This document shows, one piece after another, positions 34,018 to 41,722 of a stretch of 44,894 bases of DNA. Both the position numbers and the translations under genes were made by a program. The DNA is from Rhodoferax sp. (lineage in GTDB: Bacteria; Pseudomonadota; Gammaproteobacteria; Burkholderiales; Burkholderiaceae_C): the NCBI GenBank assembly GCA_030645355.1, contig JAUSNJ010000173.1:1-44894 (forward strand). The letters are read 5' to 3'. Numbering within the stretch: position 1 is the first letter of the stretch; every line of letters begins with the position of its first letter. Below the pieces are notes generated by a model that was not told where the DNA came from, made no database searches, and saw only the letters and a program-made list of their open reading frames with translations.

Positions 34018-34052
34018 GTTGTTCAATAGGAATGGGGATAGAGATATCTGGC

Positions 34053-34514
34053 TTACAGGCTGCTGATCAACCGCCCGAGTGACGCAACCGCGATGGTCAC
34101 ATAGCCGAGTATCAGATTGATTCCAATCAGCTGTCGAATCTGACCCAGCGCCGCGCCACCCGCTGGCCAATCCTGGTGGGCAACAGCCGCTTTGAGTTTT
34201 GCGTAGGGAACCTGGAAGACGTAGACAAAGATTGCGCCCATCACCAGACCGAGCAGCAGCATGAAATGCCAGTGAACAGGTGCCTGCTTCATGCCGACGG
34301 CGAGCATGGTGACCAAGCCGCTGATCAGAATCGCCGAGACGGCGGCCCAGACCCAGGGGAAAAATCGTGCAAAAACTGCACTCCAAAGCGTGAGTCGCAC
34401 GGGGGGCTCCAGTTGGATGGCCGCAACCGGGCGCAGACACATCCAGGCGAAGAACATGCCGCCCACCCACAGGACAACGCCTGCCAAATGCAAAAACAAG
34501 AGAATGGGGTGCAT
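34053..34514 (-). CDS. CopD-family-like membrane protein
   Basis: A 153-residue protein with four hydrophobic helices. HPILLFLHLAGVVLWVGGMFFAWM opens the protein and resembles CopD/DUF2269-type membrane proteins, whose histidines in helix 1 (LHLAG) can bind heme or copper in relatives. ATG 34514 is used because the longer frame to 34631 would run across the divergent permease start. It is 35 bases upstream of the glutaredoxin-like gene, so the two may share a transcript. Substrate unknown. Confidence 0.7.
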   Translation of the reverse strand: MHPILLFLHLAGVVLWVGGMFFAWMCLRPVAAIQLEPPVRLTLWSAVFARFFPWVWAAVSAILISGLVTMLAVGMKQAPVHWHFMLLLGLVMGAIFVYVFQVPYAKLKAAVAHQDWPAGGAALGQIRQLIGINLILGYVTIAVASLGRLISSL

Positions 34515-34594
34515 GAAAGCGTTCCGTTGAAGTCCAAGGCTGCCCAATGTAGCATCGACATACTGATTCCCGAACAATACGCGCCATTCCATCC

Positions 34595-35623
34595 ATGAAC
34601 TCCAATCGTTATCTCGCTTTTGCCGCGGCATTCATACTGCTGACGGCCTGGATGCTGAAAGCGTTCATTCCAGGAATCGCGTGGGGCGCAGTCTTTGCGA
34701 TTTCGTTGTGGCCGCTGTTCGAGCGTGTTACTCAGGGGTTTGGCTCCGGCGTCAAGAATCCGGCGTTGCTGTTTTCGGTGCTGTTCCTGTTTGTGTTTGT
34801 GTTGCCGCTCGCCTATGTGGCATATGACATCGTCGATGCCTATCGGGCGGGTTCAACTTACCTCACCAAGAACGAGGAAGGCATCGTTCCAGTGCCTGCA
34901 TTTGTTGAACACCTCCCGTATGCCAACAAGCTGGAAGAACTCTGGATCCAATACATAGGGCACAGCAGCGGACTGCTGGACATTCTCAACCAACTCAGCA
35001 GCAACCAGCTGACCAACTGGTTGTCGACCGCTGCGCTCCAACTGTCATCGGGCCTGGTGACGGCACTGTGCATGCTGGTCTCGTTCTACTTCATGCTCAA
35101 GAATGGGAACTACATCAAGGCGCACTACGAGGGCACGATCAGTCACTGGTTCAGCGAGAAAAGCATCGGGGTTGTCAACAAAGGGGTATCTGCACTGCGC
35201 GGCACCATCAACGGGGTCATCCTGCTTGGCTTGGTGGAAGGCATTTTGCTGGCCATCCCGCTGGTGCTGGCGGGCGTGAAGTCGGGTCTGCTGCTCGGAT
35301 TGGCTGCCGGCCTATTGGGCGTCATACCGCTGGTGATGCCCGCCATCATTGTTCCTGCCATTGTCTATCTGTATTTTTCGGGTGAAGTCGCTTATGCCGT
35401 CGTCATGGCGGTGGACCTTCTGTTCGTATGGGTCGTGTTTGAAAATGTCGTCAAACCGGGCCTCATCAGCAATGCGGTCAAGGTGAACCCCTACCTGGTG
35501 CTGCTGGGGCTCATTGGGGGATTGCAGCTACTGGGTCCGGTTGGACTCTTCATTGGACCTGCAATCGTGTCGATGTCGGTGGCAATGGCCAAGGACGTAT
35601 TCGTGACCTCCGATGATTTGTGA
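34595..35623 (+). CDS. AI-2E family transporter (PerM/YhhT-like permease)
   Basis: A 342-residue polytopic membrane protein. The pattern of N-terminal helices, a long central soluble stretch (about 90-150) and the C-terminal GxIxGxxLLGLVEG…GVIPLVMPAI…PYLVLLGLIGGLQLLGPVGLFIGPAI block is the AI-2E-transporter family signature. Members export or import varied solutes; autoinducer-2 transport is proven for few. The conserved C-terminal helix is intact even though its last 133 bases are antisense to the overlapping methyltransferase gene. Confidence 0.9.
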   Translation: MNSNRYLAFAAAFILLTAWMLKAFIPGIAWGAVFAISLWPLFERVTQGFGSGVKNPALLFSVLFLFVFVLPLAYVAYDIVDAYRAGSTYLTKNEEGIVPVPAFVEHLPYANKLEELWIQYIGHSSGLLDILNQLSSNQLTNWLSTAALQLSSGLVTALCMLVSFYFMLKNGNYIKAHYEGTISHWFSEKSIGVVNKGVSALRGTINGVILLGLVEGILLAIPLVLAGVKSGLLLGLAAGLLGVIPLVMPAIIVPAIVYLYFSGEVAYAVVMAVDLLFVWVVFENVVKPGLISNAVKVNPYLVLLGLIGGLQLLGPVGLFIGPAIVSMSVAMAKDVFVTSDDL

Positions 35624-37716
35624 AACCAAACGCCCGTGTAGTCGATCTTCCGCAGATCAAATACCTCACCAGACATTCTTTCAAAATCGCGAACGGCCTT
35701 ACGACATCCCTCCCAGTGCCCGAAGTCGTCGACTTGCACCACACCACCTGGAACGACCGCGCCGTATAGCGTAGAAAAAATATCCATGGTGGACGCATAC
35801 CAGTCCGCGTCGGCATGCAACAAGGCTATCTCTCCAACGTCCTCCTTGTAGGCAGGCAAAGTATCCGCAAACAGCCCTTGAACCGGCTCCACAATCCCGG
35901 ATACGCCCATACGTTCACAAATAACCGCGAGGTATTCGCAGATCGGTGCCTTCAGTGTTCCCGCGCCAAACGCCGTTTCGTTCGCGGGAGTGCCGTTGTG
36001 ACGATCTACTTCAGCGGGTTCTGGCATCCCCTGAAATGTGTCAAAAGCATAGACCTTGCGGGGCCGCAGGCTGTGGCGCTTGACGACACTCGCCAGAAGC
36101 GCCGCTGCTCCGCCCTTGTACGTGCCACATTCCACAATATTTCCTGGCAAATCACGCTGACAAATCGCCTTGGCCCGCACGTAGAGTGAAAACAGTCGCT
36201 CTGTGCTCAACAGCGTAAAGGGTCTCACGCTTTCCAGCAGCAATTCAAACTCACTGGCGTCTTCACCCTGCGATACGCCGCTGACTGCCATGTGCTGTAG
36301 GTGCGCAGGAACTGTCCAATGCACTCTGGGGTCTGGAATATGCGTGATCGGTTCAACATTTCCCCGCCACGCAACCCCCATGATTTGCATGGTGTTGTAG
36401 ACCATGGTGTTCCAGCCCCTGCTGGCCAGGTAGTTCAAACCCTGTGCAACATCGGGCGATGCGAGGTCATGAAACAGAATCACTGCATCGGGTTCGGCAT
36501 ACCTCTCGCAAACCATCGCATCGTTCAATGGGTGCTCAAACTCATGGTTGCCGTCAATGAAGATGAGAGACCATCTCAGCCCACCACCGGCCAGTTCTTC
36601 GACCTTTGGGGGACTGTATCCCGGCACGAGTGACAGATCGCCCAAAGTGCCAAAAGCCTGGATGGCGGACGACAGCGATTGCGCAACGCTTTCCCGATTC
36701 GGGGATTGATCCAGCAAAGGATCAATCACCGTCAGATGGACACCGGCCAGCACCATGTGACAGGCAGACCATCCCATCCAGCAACCGATTTCCAGAGCCT
36801 GCTTGCCCTTGAACATCAACGCGGTATTGAACAGTATCAGCGCCTCATCGCGGCTGAGGAACCCGCACTCCGGGTCGCGCCGTTCAACGTACCAATTGTG
36901 GGGAATTTCACGCCTGAAGTACTGCCAACGGCACTGGCTCGCATCGCCTCGCACCATGTTGGGAAAATGGGCGTCCGGTTGCACGACTTGCAAGCCGGGC
37001 GACACGTAGTCACCAAAGGGCAGCAAGACCGGTTCACGCGAGGCCATCGACACGCGCCTGGATTCTGCGAGCTGAAATCGGGCTTCATCTTCCCGCACAA
37101 ACCCGGCTACGCGAACCGCATCGGCCTCTGCAACGCGCCCCGACTGCGTGAGAGCGCGGACCAGACTGGCGCGCACCGAAGCCAGATCAGGCTCCAGGGT
37201 CAATGCCGCGCGCAGCGGGATCAAGGCTTCATCAAATTTTTGCTGCGCCAGTAGCAGCCATCCCAACTGCGCATGACGCTGTGCTTGTGGCTTGGCGACC
37301 AGCGCGGCTCTTGCCCAGTGCGTTGCCTCGGCCAGCCTGCCCATGTCGTGCAGTACCCACGCCAAGGCAACTGCCGCATCATCGAGCTGCGGGTCAAGCT
37401 GCAGCGCCCGTTGCAGCGATTGGTGTGCGTCATCAAGCTTGCGTTCATGAAAGCACACCAACCCCAGGTACCAATGCAAAGACGGGAATTCCGGATGCTG
37501 AATTAAAGCAGTCCTCAACACGTCCCCGGCTTCCAACAGCCGCCGACTTTCCAGGAGAAACCATCCGAGCGCCGCAGCGCTGTCCGGTCTGTTGGGATCA
37601 TGGCGACAAGCGCTGCGCACCGCATCGATAGCGGCATCCAATGCATGGGCTTCATAACTTGCCCAAGCCTGCACCAGATATTTGTCGGCATCGCGCGGAT
37701 CAGCTTGCGTAGTCAT
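35491..37716 (-). CDS. TPR protein with two methyltransferase domains (second TylF-like)
   Basis: A 741-residue protein. Residues ~10-200 are TPR-like helical pairs (AALGWFLLESRRLLEAGDVL, LGLVCFHERKLDDAHQSLQRALQLDP). Residues ~300-480 are a class I methyltransferase fold with the SAM motif LEIGCWMGWS (about 308-317) and IFIDGNHEFE. Residues ~520-700 are a TylF/MycF-like O-methyltransferase with VECGTYKGGAA (about 528-538), AFDTFQGMPE, HADADWYAS and VQVDDFGHWEGC. The final ~44 residues after WFHKS are not family-like and are antisense to the permease gene. The start ATG 37716 is preferred over upstream in-frame codons that lie in a hairpin. Substrate unknown; TylF relatives methylate sugars in glycans or natural products. 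Confidence 0.8.
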   Translation of the reverse strand: MTTQADPRDADKYLVQAWASYEAHALDAAIDAVRSACRHDPNRPDSAAALGWFLLESRRLLEAGDVLRTALIQHPEFPSLHWYLGLVCFHERKLDDAHQSLQRALQLDPQLDDAAVALAWVLHDMGRLAEATHWARAALVAKPQAQRHAQLGWLLLAQQKFDEALIPLRAALTLEPDLASVRASLVRALTQSGRVAEADAVRVAGFVREDEARFQLAESRRVSMASREPVLLPFGDYVSPGLQVVQPDAHFPNMVRGDASQCRWQYFRREIPHNWYVERRDPECGFLSRDEALILFNTALMFKGKQALEIGCWMGWSACHMVLAGVHLTVIDPLLDQSPNRESVAQSLSSAIQAFGTLGDLSLVPGYSPPKVEELAGGGLRWSLIFIDGNHEFEHPLNDAMVCERYAEPDAVILFHDLASPDVAQGLNYLASRGWNTMVYNTMQIMGVAWRGNVEPITHIPDPRVHWTVPAHLQHMAVSGVSQGEDASEFELLLESVRPFTLLSTERLFSLYVRAKAICQRDLPGNIVECGTYKGGAAALLASVVKRHSLRPRKVYAFDTFQGMPEPAEVDRHNGTPANETAFGAGTLKAPICEYLAVICERMGVSGIVEPVQGLFADTLPAYKEDVGEIALLHADADWYASTMDIFSTLYGAVVPGGVVQVDDFGHWEGCRKAVRDFERMSGEVFDLRKIDYTGVWFHKSSEVTNTSLAIATDIDTIAGPMKSPTGPSSCNPPMSPSSTR

Positions 37717-37736
37717 CCCTGAGTCTACAAAAGAAA

Positions 37737-37754
37737 CCCGGCACATGGGCCGGG
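37737..37754 (-). terminator. terminator-like hairpin in the leader of the TPR-methyltransferase gene
   Basis: Read on the minus strand: CCCGGC-ccatgt-GCCGGG followed by TTTCTTTT, 20 bases before the ATG at 37716. It could attenuate this gene or end an upstream transcript. Confidence 0.45.
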
Positions 37755-37958
37755 CTGTAACCCTCATGGGCCTGCACCAGGGAAGCAAATGCAGGTGGGG
37801 CATCGCTGACCCGGTTTCACTCTACGCCATCAAAGGATTGCCAAGCACAAGAGTTGTAACAAATTGCTACGAATCGACTTTTGCCCCCCCCCGGGGACGC
37901 ACTGCGTCACACAAAGCGTCACACGCAGCGAGCGAGCGTGAGGACAAAATTATCACAT

Positions 37959-37987
37959 TTGTCAAACGCAAGAATATGGTCTATGGT
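37959..37987 (+). promoter_or_regulatory. putative promoter of the rod-like gene
   Basis: TTGTCA (37959-37964) and TATGGT (37982-37987) with 17-base spacing, 41 bases before the ATG at 38029. Confidence 0.4.
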
Positions 37988-38028
37988 GTGCCATTTACCC
38001 CAACTCCAACGAACGCAAGAGGCTTCCT

Positions 38029-38328
38029 ATGGCGTCCATTTCGTCCACTTCACTGTCCGGCATGAATGCTGCGCAAAGCCATCTGGACTCCTCCGCGCAC
38101 AATATCGCCAACAACAGTACGCCGGAATTTCGACGACAACAAGTCGTCCAGACCGAGCAGAAGGATGGTGGCGTGTCTGCCGCAATCACCAGGTCTGCCA
38201 ATGAAGGGCATGCGCTGGAAGCCGATCTGGTCGCACAACTCCAGGCCAAGAATGCCTTCCTGGCGAATCTGGCAGTGTTCAAGACGAGCAATCAAATGGC
38301 GGGTGCACTGCTGGACAAAACTGCCTGA
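38029..38328 (+). CDS. mini flagellar basal-body rod-like protein
   Basis: A 99-residue protein. The first ~40 residues (SISSTSLSGMNAAQSHLDSSAHNIANNSTPEFRRQQ) are the flagellar rod/hook N-terminal motif found in FlgB/C/F/G. The C-terminal part (LEADLVAQLQAKNAFLANLAVFKTSNQMAGALLDKTA) resembles the matching C-terminal helix. The central domain of true rod proteins is missing: FlgC is usually about 135-150 residues. There is no other flagellar gene in the window. It may be a small relative that caps or plugs a rod, or a remnant. It has its own promoter candidate and a hairpin region after the stop. Confidence 0.7.
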   Translation: MASISSTSLSGMNAAQSHLDSSAHNIANNSTPEFRRQQVVQTEQKDGGVSAAITRSANEGHALEADLVAQLQAKNAFLANLAVFKTSNQMAGALLDKTA

Positions 38329-38341
38329 ACAATGAAAAAAT

Positions 38342-38365
38342 CCCCCAACCCTTGACGGTTGGGGG
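38342..38365 (-). terminator. strong hairpin with U-run on the minus strand
   Basis: CCCCCAACC-cttgac-GGTTGGGGG (9-bp perfect stem). On the minus strand it is followed by ATTTTTTC, a good Rho-independent terminator. On the plus strand there is no U-run, so it does not look made to end the rod-like gene. Confidence 0.65.
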
Positions 38366-38618
38366 ACAAAGCAAGGTTACCTCTTTAACCTTGCCAGGAG
38401 ACGACCCTCAGTCGCAGTTGATCTAAGCAAAATCAGTGCCAGTACTTGCAATTAGATGCAAACGGATAGGCGAAAGACCTTCGAACACCTGCGTTTCACC
38501 CTTACAGCAGACCAAATGGGCTGATACTGGGTAAAATAGCAGACGCACATTTTTGGGAGTCGTTTCATGCCATGTCAAGCCGCGCGAGCCCTGCGCCCAG
38601 CTCTGAACAGCCTTTGAG
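38366..38618. other. structured intergenic region before the J-domain operon
   Basis: After the hairpins I see no open frame with coding character. TAAAAT at 38532-38537 is a possible -10 for the J-domain operon, with no good -35. A minus-strand small RNA ending at the hairpin near 38336 is possible; see findings. Confidence 0.4.
38371..38394. repeat. second perfect hairpin beside the minus-strand terminator
   Basis: GCAAGGTTA (38371-38379) and TAACCTTGC (38386-38394) pair perfectly around a 6-base loop. With 38342-38365 it forms two tandem stems. Confidence 0.6.
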
Positions 38619-38894
38619 GTGAAAGACCACTACGCATCCCTTGGTGTCAGCAGTGCGGCTTCTCTGGCCGACATCAAAAAGGCCTTTCGCCAGCAAGCAT
38701 CCCTTCATCATCCAGACCGCAACGACGATCCCGGTGCCCCGGCACGTTTTCGGGCGGTGCAAGAGGCCTACGAAGTCCTGTCCGATGACAGCAAACGTCA
38801 GGCCTATGACGACAATCGCCGCCGCAACCTGCTGGACAGCCCCATCGACACTGCCCGTGAAATCTGGCAATCCTATTTCAACCGTCTTATTTGA
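38619..38894 (+). CDS. J-domain (DnaJ-like) protein
   Basis: A 91-residue protein consisting almost entirely of a J domain. The order is [25 protein letters not shown] (the HPD that stimulates DnaK is at residues 31-33), then [21 protein letters not shown]. There is no G/F-rich, zinc-finger or client-binding domain, so it would direct DnaK to a specific partner. The start is GTG at 38619 with a weak ribosome site. It heads a tight operon with three unrecognised genes (gaps 12, 4 and a 4-base overlap), which makes their products candidate clients or co-factors. Confidence 0.88.
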   Translation: MKDHYASLGVSSAASLADIKKAFRQQASLHHPDRNDDPGAPARFRAVQEAYEVLSDDSKRQAYDDNRRRNLLDSPIDTAREIWQSYFNRLI

Positions 38895-38906
38895 AGCCAC
38901 CCCTGC

Positions 38907-39431
38907 ATGAACATTTCTCCCTACTTTCGCAATTTACGCTCGGCCTATTTCGCAGAACTGGATGACCTGACATTTGACTCCGAAGGTCTGCATATTCTGG
39001 ACAAACGCCTGGTGCAACGGCGCAAGGAAATGGAGTTTCTGGTCCACATGATGGAAATCAGCCCCGAAATGGTGGCCGTGGTTTTTCACAAGGGATTTCG
39101 CTTTACCTCGCTGTCGGCAATGGACGATTTACTGTCCCGTGAACCCGAAAGCCTGCCCGAGTGGGACAGTCTGGCAGACGCCATCGAAATGGCACCCTGG
39201 ACCCAGGAACTGGTGCACGTCTTGCAAAAGCAACCTATGGGCGAATGGTTTCTGACGGTGGCTGCAGCGCTCGAGTACATGTACAACAAACCCGAACATC
39301 CGCAGGCGACAAGCGCCGACGATGAAGAGGAGGATCGCGAAGGCGAAGATACCGAGGAAATGGAAGCCCGCACGCGCGAAGAGGCCGCGGCCGACTGGAT
39401 GGTTGCGCAAGGCTTTGACCGCAAGGAGTGA
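38907..39431 (+). CDS. unknown protein with acidic tail, in J-domain operon
   Basis: A 174-residue protein, predicted mostly helical (residues 1-130: YFRNLRSAYFAELDDLTF…EMEFLVHMMEISPEMVAVVFHKGF). Residues ~137-160 are strongly acidic (DDEEEDREGEDTEEMEA). No signal peptide and no transmembrane helix. I do not recognise a family. It starts 12 bases after the J-domain gene and ends four bases before the next gene's ATG. Confidence 0.75.
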   Translation: MNISPYFRNLRSAYFAELDDLTFDSEGLHILDKRLVQRRKEMEFLVHMMEISPEMVAVVFHKGFRFTSLSAMDDLLSREPESLPEWDSLADAIEMAPWTQELVHVLQKQPMGEWFLTVAAALEYMYNKPEHPQATSADDEEEDREGEDTEEMEARTREEAAADWMVAQGFDRKE

Positions 39432-39435
39432 TGGC

Positions 39436-40185
39436 ATGAATACCCTGGCCCTCATTGCAAGAACCCAAAGCCTGATTGCGGCGGGCGATATCGTCGCCGC
39501 CGAATCAGCCCTGGTGGAACTGGCCGATGCCGAAGGCGACGGTGCCCTGATGGTGGTGCTCGAACAGCTGCCGGCCAAAGACGTCTTGGCCATCATCCGC
39601 GAATATGACAACTCCAAGGAATCTGTCATCAATCTGATGGTGACACCCGAGATGTTTGCCCGTGCCGTGGTCATCGAAAAGCAGTACAAGGACCTCTCCC
39701 GCACGCACCTGCGCGGCATGGTCAACTCCGTGATCTTTCGGGAAGATGGCGACCCGGTTGCGTTTCTGATCGCCATTGGCGACCTGGAAGGCGGCAGTGA
39801 GGCGCTGGCCGACTACTTCTCTGAAAAGTGGAGCCGCATCGAAGCCTTTGCCCGCACCGGTACCTTCGACACTGTGGAAGACGATGGAGAGATGCTGTCC
39901 GAGACCGCCCTGCTGTCGCTCGCCTACGCACCACCCAAGCTGGAGCTGGATGAGGTGGCAGACCAGGACTGGATGCAACTGGCCTGGCTGCTGCGCCACG
40001 AGTGCCCGGACCTGTTCACCGAAACCGTTCTGGTGCTGCGTGCCAAGGCGCGTGCCCATGATCTGGGCCTGGACGAAGAGGAAGAAGCAGCCGAAGAAGA
40101 TGACGGCAAGGTGGAGACCGGTGACACCGACCGCGGCAAAGCCACACCGGCAGCCCGCGACGATGACGAGGAATCGGCCATTTGA
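39436..40185 (+). CDS. unknown protein, helical with acidic C-terminus, in J-domain operon
   Basis: A 249-residue cytosolic protein. Residues 1-45 form paired helices (LALIARTQSLIAAGDIVAAESALVELADAEGDG) like a TPR-type start. The middle is IREYDNSKESVINLMVTPEMFARAVVIEKQY. The last ~35 residues are acidic (LDEEEEAAEEDDGKVETGD). ATG 39436 is used; the open frame starts further upstream inside the previous gene. Not recognised. It overlaps the next gene by four bases (TTGA at 40182). Confidence 0.75.
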   Translation: MNTLALIARTQSLIAAGDIVAAESALVELADAEGDGALMVVLEQLPAKDVLAIIREYDNSKESVINLMVTPEMFARAVVIEKQYKDLSRTHLRGMVNSVIFREDGDPVAFLIAIGDLEGGSEALADYFSEKWSRIEAFARTGTFDTVEDDGEMLSETALLSLAYAPPKLELDEVADQDWMQLAWLLRHECPDLFTETVLVLRAKARAHDLGLDEEEEAAEEDDGKVETGDTDRGKATPAARDDDEESAI

Positions 40186-41405
40186 CACCCCAAGCTGTAT
40201 CGCTGTTTGACGCGCGGCCGTTCTTTGAAAAAGCGCTCGCCTATGGCGTGCAACACGGCATCATCGGCCAAGCCAAACTGGATGCGATCTGCCAGGATGC
40301 TCCCAAAGGCATGGTCCAGATTGCCCGCTACTTTGGCACCGAGTTCTTGCGTCCGGAGCTGGAGAAAGCCCGCGACCGTATCGTCAACCTGGTGAGCCTG
40401 TATCTCGAGAGCACCAGCGGCGGCGACCTCCGATTGGCCGCAGAGTCCCTGCGGGACCATTCCTTTTTGTCCCGCTCCAAGGGCGGCTCGGACATGCTCA
40501 AGGCCCTGATCGCCATGCCGCAGAACAGCCACTTCGGCATGCACGAAGGCCGGGGATTTACCGATGACCAGATCCCCTTGCTGGCCAAATGGTCGTTACG
40601 CACACTGCCCGAGTACCAGTTGGAGCTTGACCAGCGCAGCCAGATTGCATTGCTGGTTGATGCAGCGGTGTGGATGGCCGAGGCACTGGGTCTGGATGCG
40701 ACCGATCTGGAGGAAGCCGGCAGAGACGCCGAAGCGGTCATCCGCACGGCGCTGCTGGCCCACTTCAGTGGGCGCACCGAAATGCCGGACTGGGTGGCAT
40801 TTGAAAAAATGATTGCCGGGCTGCGCAAGAAATACCCGCTGAAGTCCGGCACATCACCGCAACCCATCGGTATCTCCTTACCCACAGATTTGCCGGCTCG
40901 CTTCAAACCAGCGGTGGAAACTGTCCGGCAATCTGTGCTGGCAGACATGCCCAGGGTTCTGGACACCACTCTACCTGTGCGCAAACTGTTTGACCAGACA
41001 CCTGCTTTCATGGGGCGCTACTTCTGGCTGGAGGACGCCATCAGCGAGGTCGATCACTTTGACCGCACAGCATCCGCCGCATGGAACAAAGCGACGGGCG
41101 GGCATGGGGATGACGGTTCCCTGCTCACGCTATTTCTGTGCGTGGCCGCCGGCGCTCCCCTCAAGACGGTCCTGACCGAGAAATCAGCGGCTGCCCTCGT
41201 GCGCAAAGTCCGGAAATCCGGGCTTCAACCCGAACTCGCCACCGAGTTCATCCACAACCATGCACCGGCACACCACCAGGCAGACTATGTCCAGCTGTGG
41301 GATGCCTTTGTTGCCGAGGCACAACCCACACTGACCAGCGATTTTGACCATACGCTCAATGACGCCGTGTCTTTGCTGCGCCGGGAGTGCAATATTGGTC
41401 CGTAG
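40182..41405 (+). CDS. unknown 407-residue protein, last gene of J-domain operon
   Basis: A 407-residue soluble protein starting at a TTG that overlaps the previous stop as TTGA (40182-40185), a rare start that implies translational coupling. It is helical throughout, with no catalytic motif I can name; segments such as FFEKALAYGVQHGIIGQAKLDAI, LPEYQLELDQRSQIALLVDAAVWMAEALG and FLCVAAGAPLKTVLTEKSAAALVRKVRK suggest repeated helices. It follows two acidic proteins and a J-domain protein with which it is likely made together. Function unknown. Confidence 0.75.
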   Translation: MTPQAVSLFDARPFFEKALAYGVQHGIIGQAKLDAICQDAPKGMVQIARYFGTEFLRPELEKARDRIVNLVSLYLESTSGGDLRLAAESLRDHSFLSRSKGGSDMLKALIAMPQNSHFGMHEGRGFTDDQIPLLAKWSLRTLPEYQLELDQRSQIALLVDAAVWMAEALGLDATDLEEAGRDAEAVIRTALLAHFSGRTEMPDWVAFEKMIAGLRKKYPLKSGTSPQPIGISLPTDLPARFKPAVETVRQSVLADMPRVLDTTLPVRKLFDQTPAFMGRYFWLEDAISEVDHFDRTASAAWNKATGGHGDDGSLLTLFLCVAAGAPLKTVLTEKSAAALVRKVRKSGLQPELATEFIHNHAPAHHQADYVQLWDAFVAEAQPTLTSDFDHTLNDAVSLLRRECNIGP

Positions 41406-41425
41406 TCGGGGTTGCCGCGGCGACG

Positions 41426-41454
41426 TTGCAGGGTATTCATGAATCCGCTAAAGT
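41426..41454 (+). promoter_or_regulatory. putative sigma-70 promoter
   Basis: TTGCAG (41426-41431) and TAAAGT (41449-41454) with exact 17-base spacing, placed just before the small Pro-rich gene. Confidence 0.5.
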
Positions 41455-41485
41455 CTATTCCAATAAGTCAATTGAGGGAGTTTCA

Positions 41486-41713
41486 GTGAGTACCAAGCCG
41501 CCAGCACCAACATCCGGCCCCGTTCCCCCTGCGCAAGACCGCTACATGCCAGGTGACCCGATACCGGTCCCCGAGGCGGTAGAAGCCAATTCCGAATCCA
41601 GCTGGGCGATGTTTTCCGACAATCCGCCACCTCCCGAGGGAGAGTTTCTCGACACCGTGCCAGCCTCACTGCTGGAAGAGGCCGCTCTGGCCACGCCACC
41701 GAATAAGAACTGA
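41486..41713 (+). CDS. small proline-rich hypothetical protein
   Basis: A 75-residue protein starting at GTG 41486, with GAGGGAG six bases upstream. It is rich in Pro and acidic residues (STKPPAPTSGPVPPAQDRYMPGDPIPVPE), probably unstructured, and ends in TPPNKN. I do not recognise a family. It precedes the thioredoxin-fold lipoprotein gene by nine bases and has a good promoter (41426-41454), so the two may be co-transcribed. Confidence 0.6.
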   Translation: MSTKPPAPTSGPVPPAQDRYMPGDPIPVPEAVEANSESSWAMFSDNPPPPEGEFLDTVPASLLEEAALATPPNKN

Positions 41714-41722
41714 GTCCATTCC

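Larger units (their letters stand above)
37717..38028. other. 312-base divergent intergenic region
   Basis: It holds a terminator-like hairpin facing the methyltransferase gene (37737-37754), a run of nine C followed by four G (37884-37896), a GC-rich segment with repeated GCGTCACAC (near 37913-37927) and the promoter of the rod-like gene. No convincing gene is present. Confidence 0.5.

Noticed and set aside
34018..34605. N-terminal extension of the glutaredoxin-like frame to 34605
   Set aside because: It runs out of frame through the CopD-like gene and has no family similarity; ATG 34017 gives a complete small protein.
37884..37896. C9G4 tract as a phase-variable switch
   Set aside because: It lies in the intergenic region, not within a gene or between promoter boxes, so slippage would have no obvious effect.
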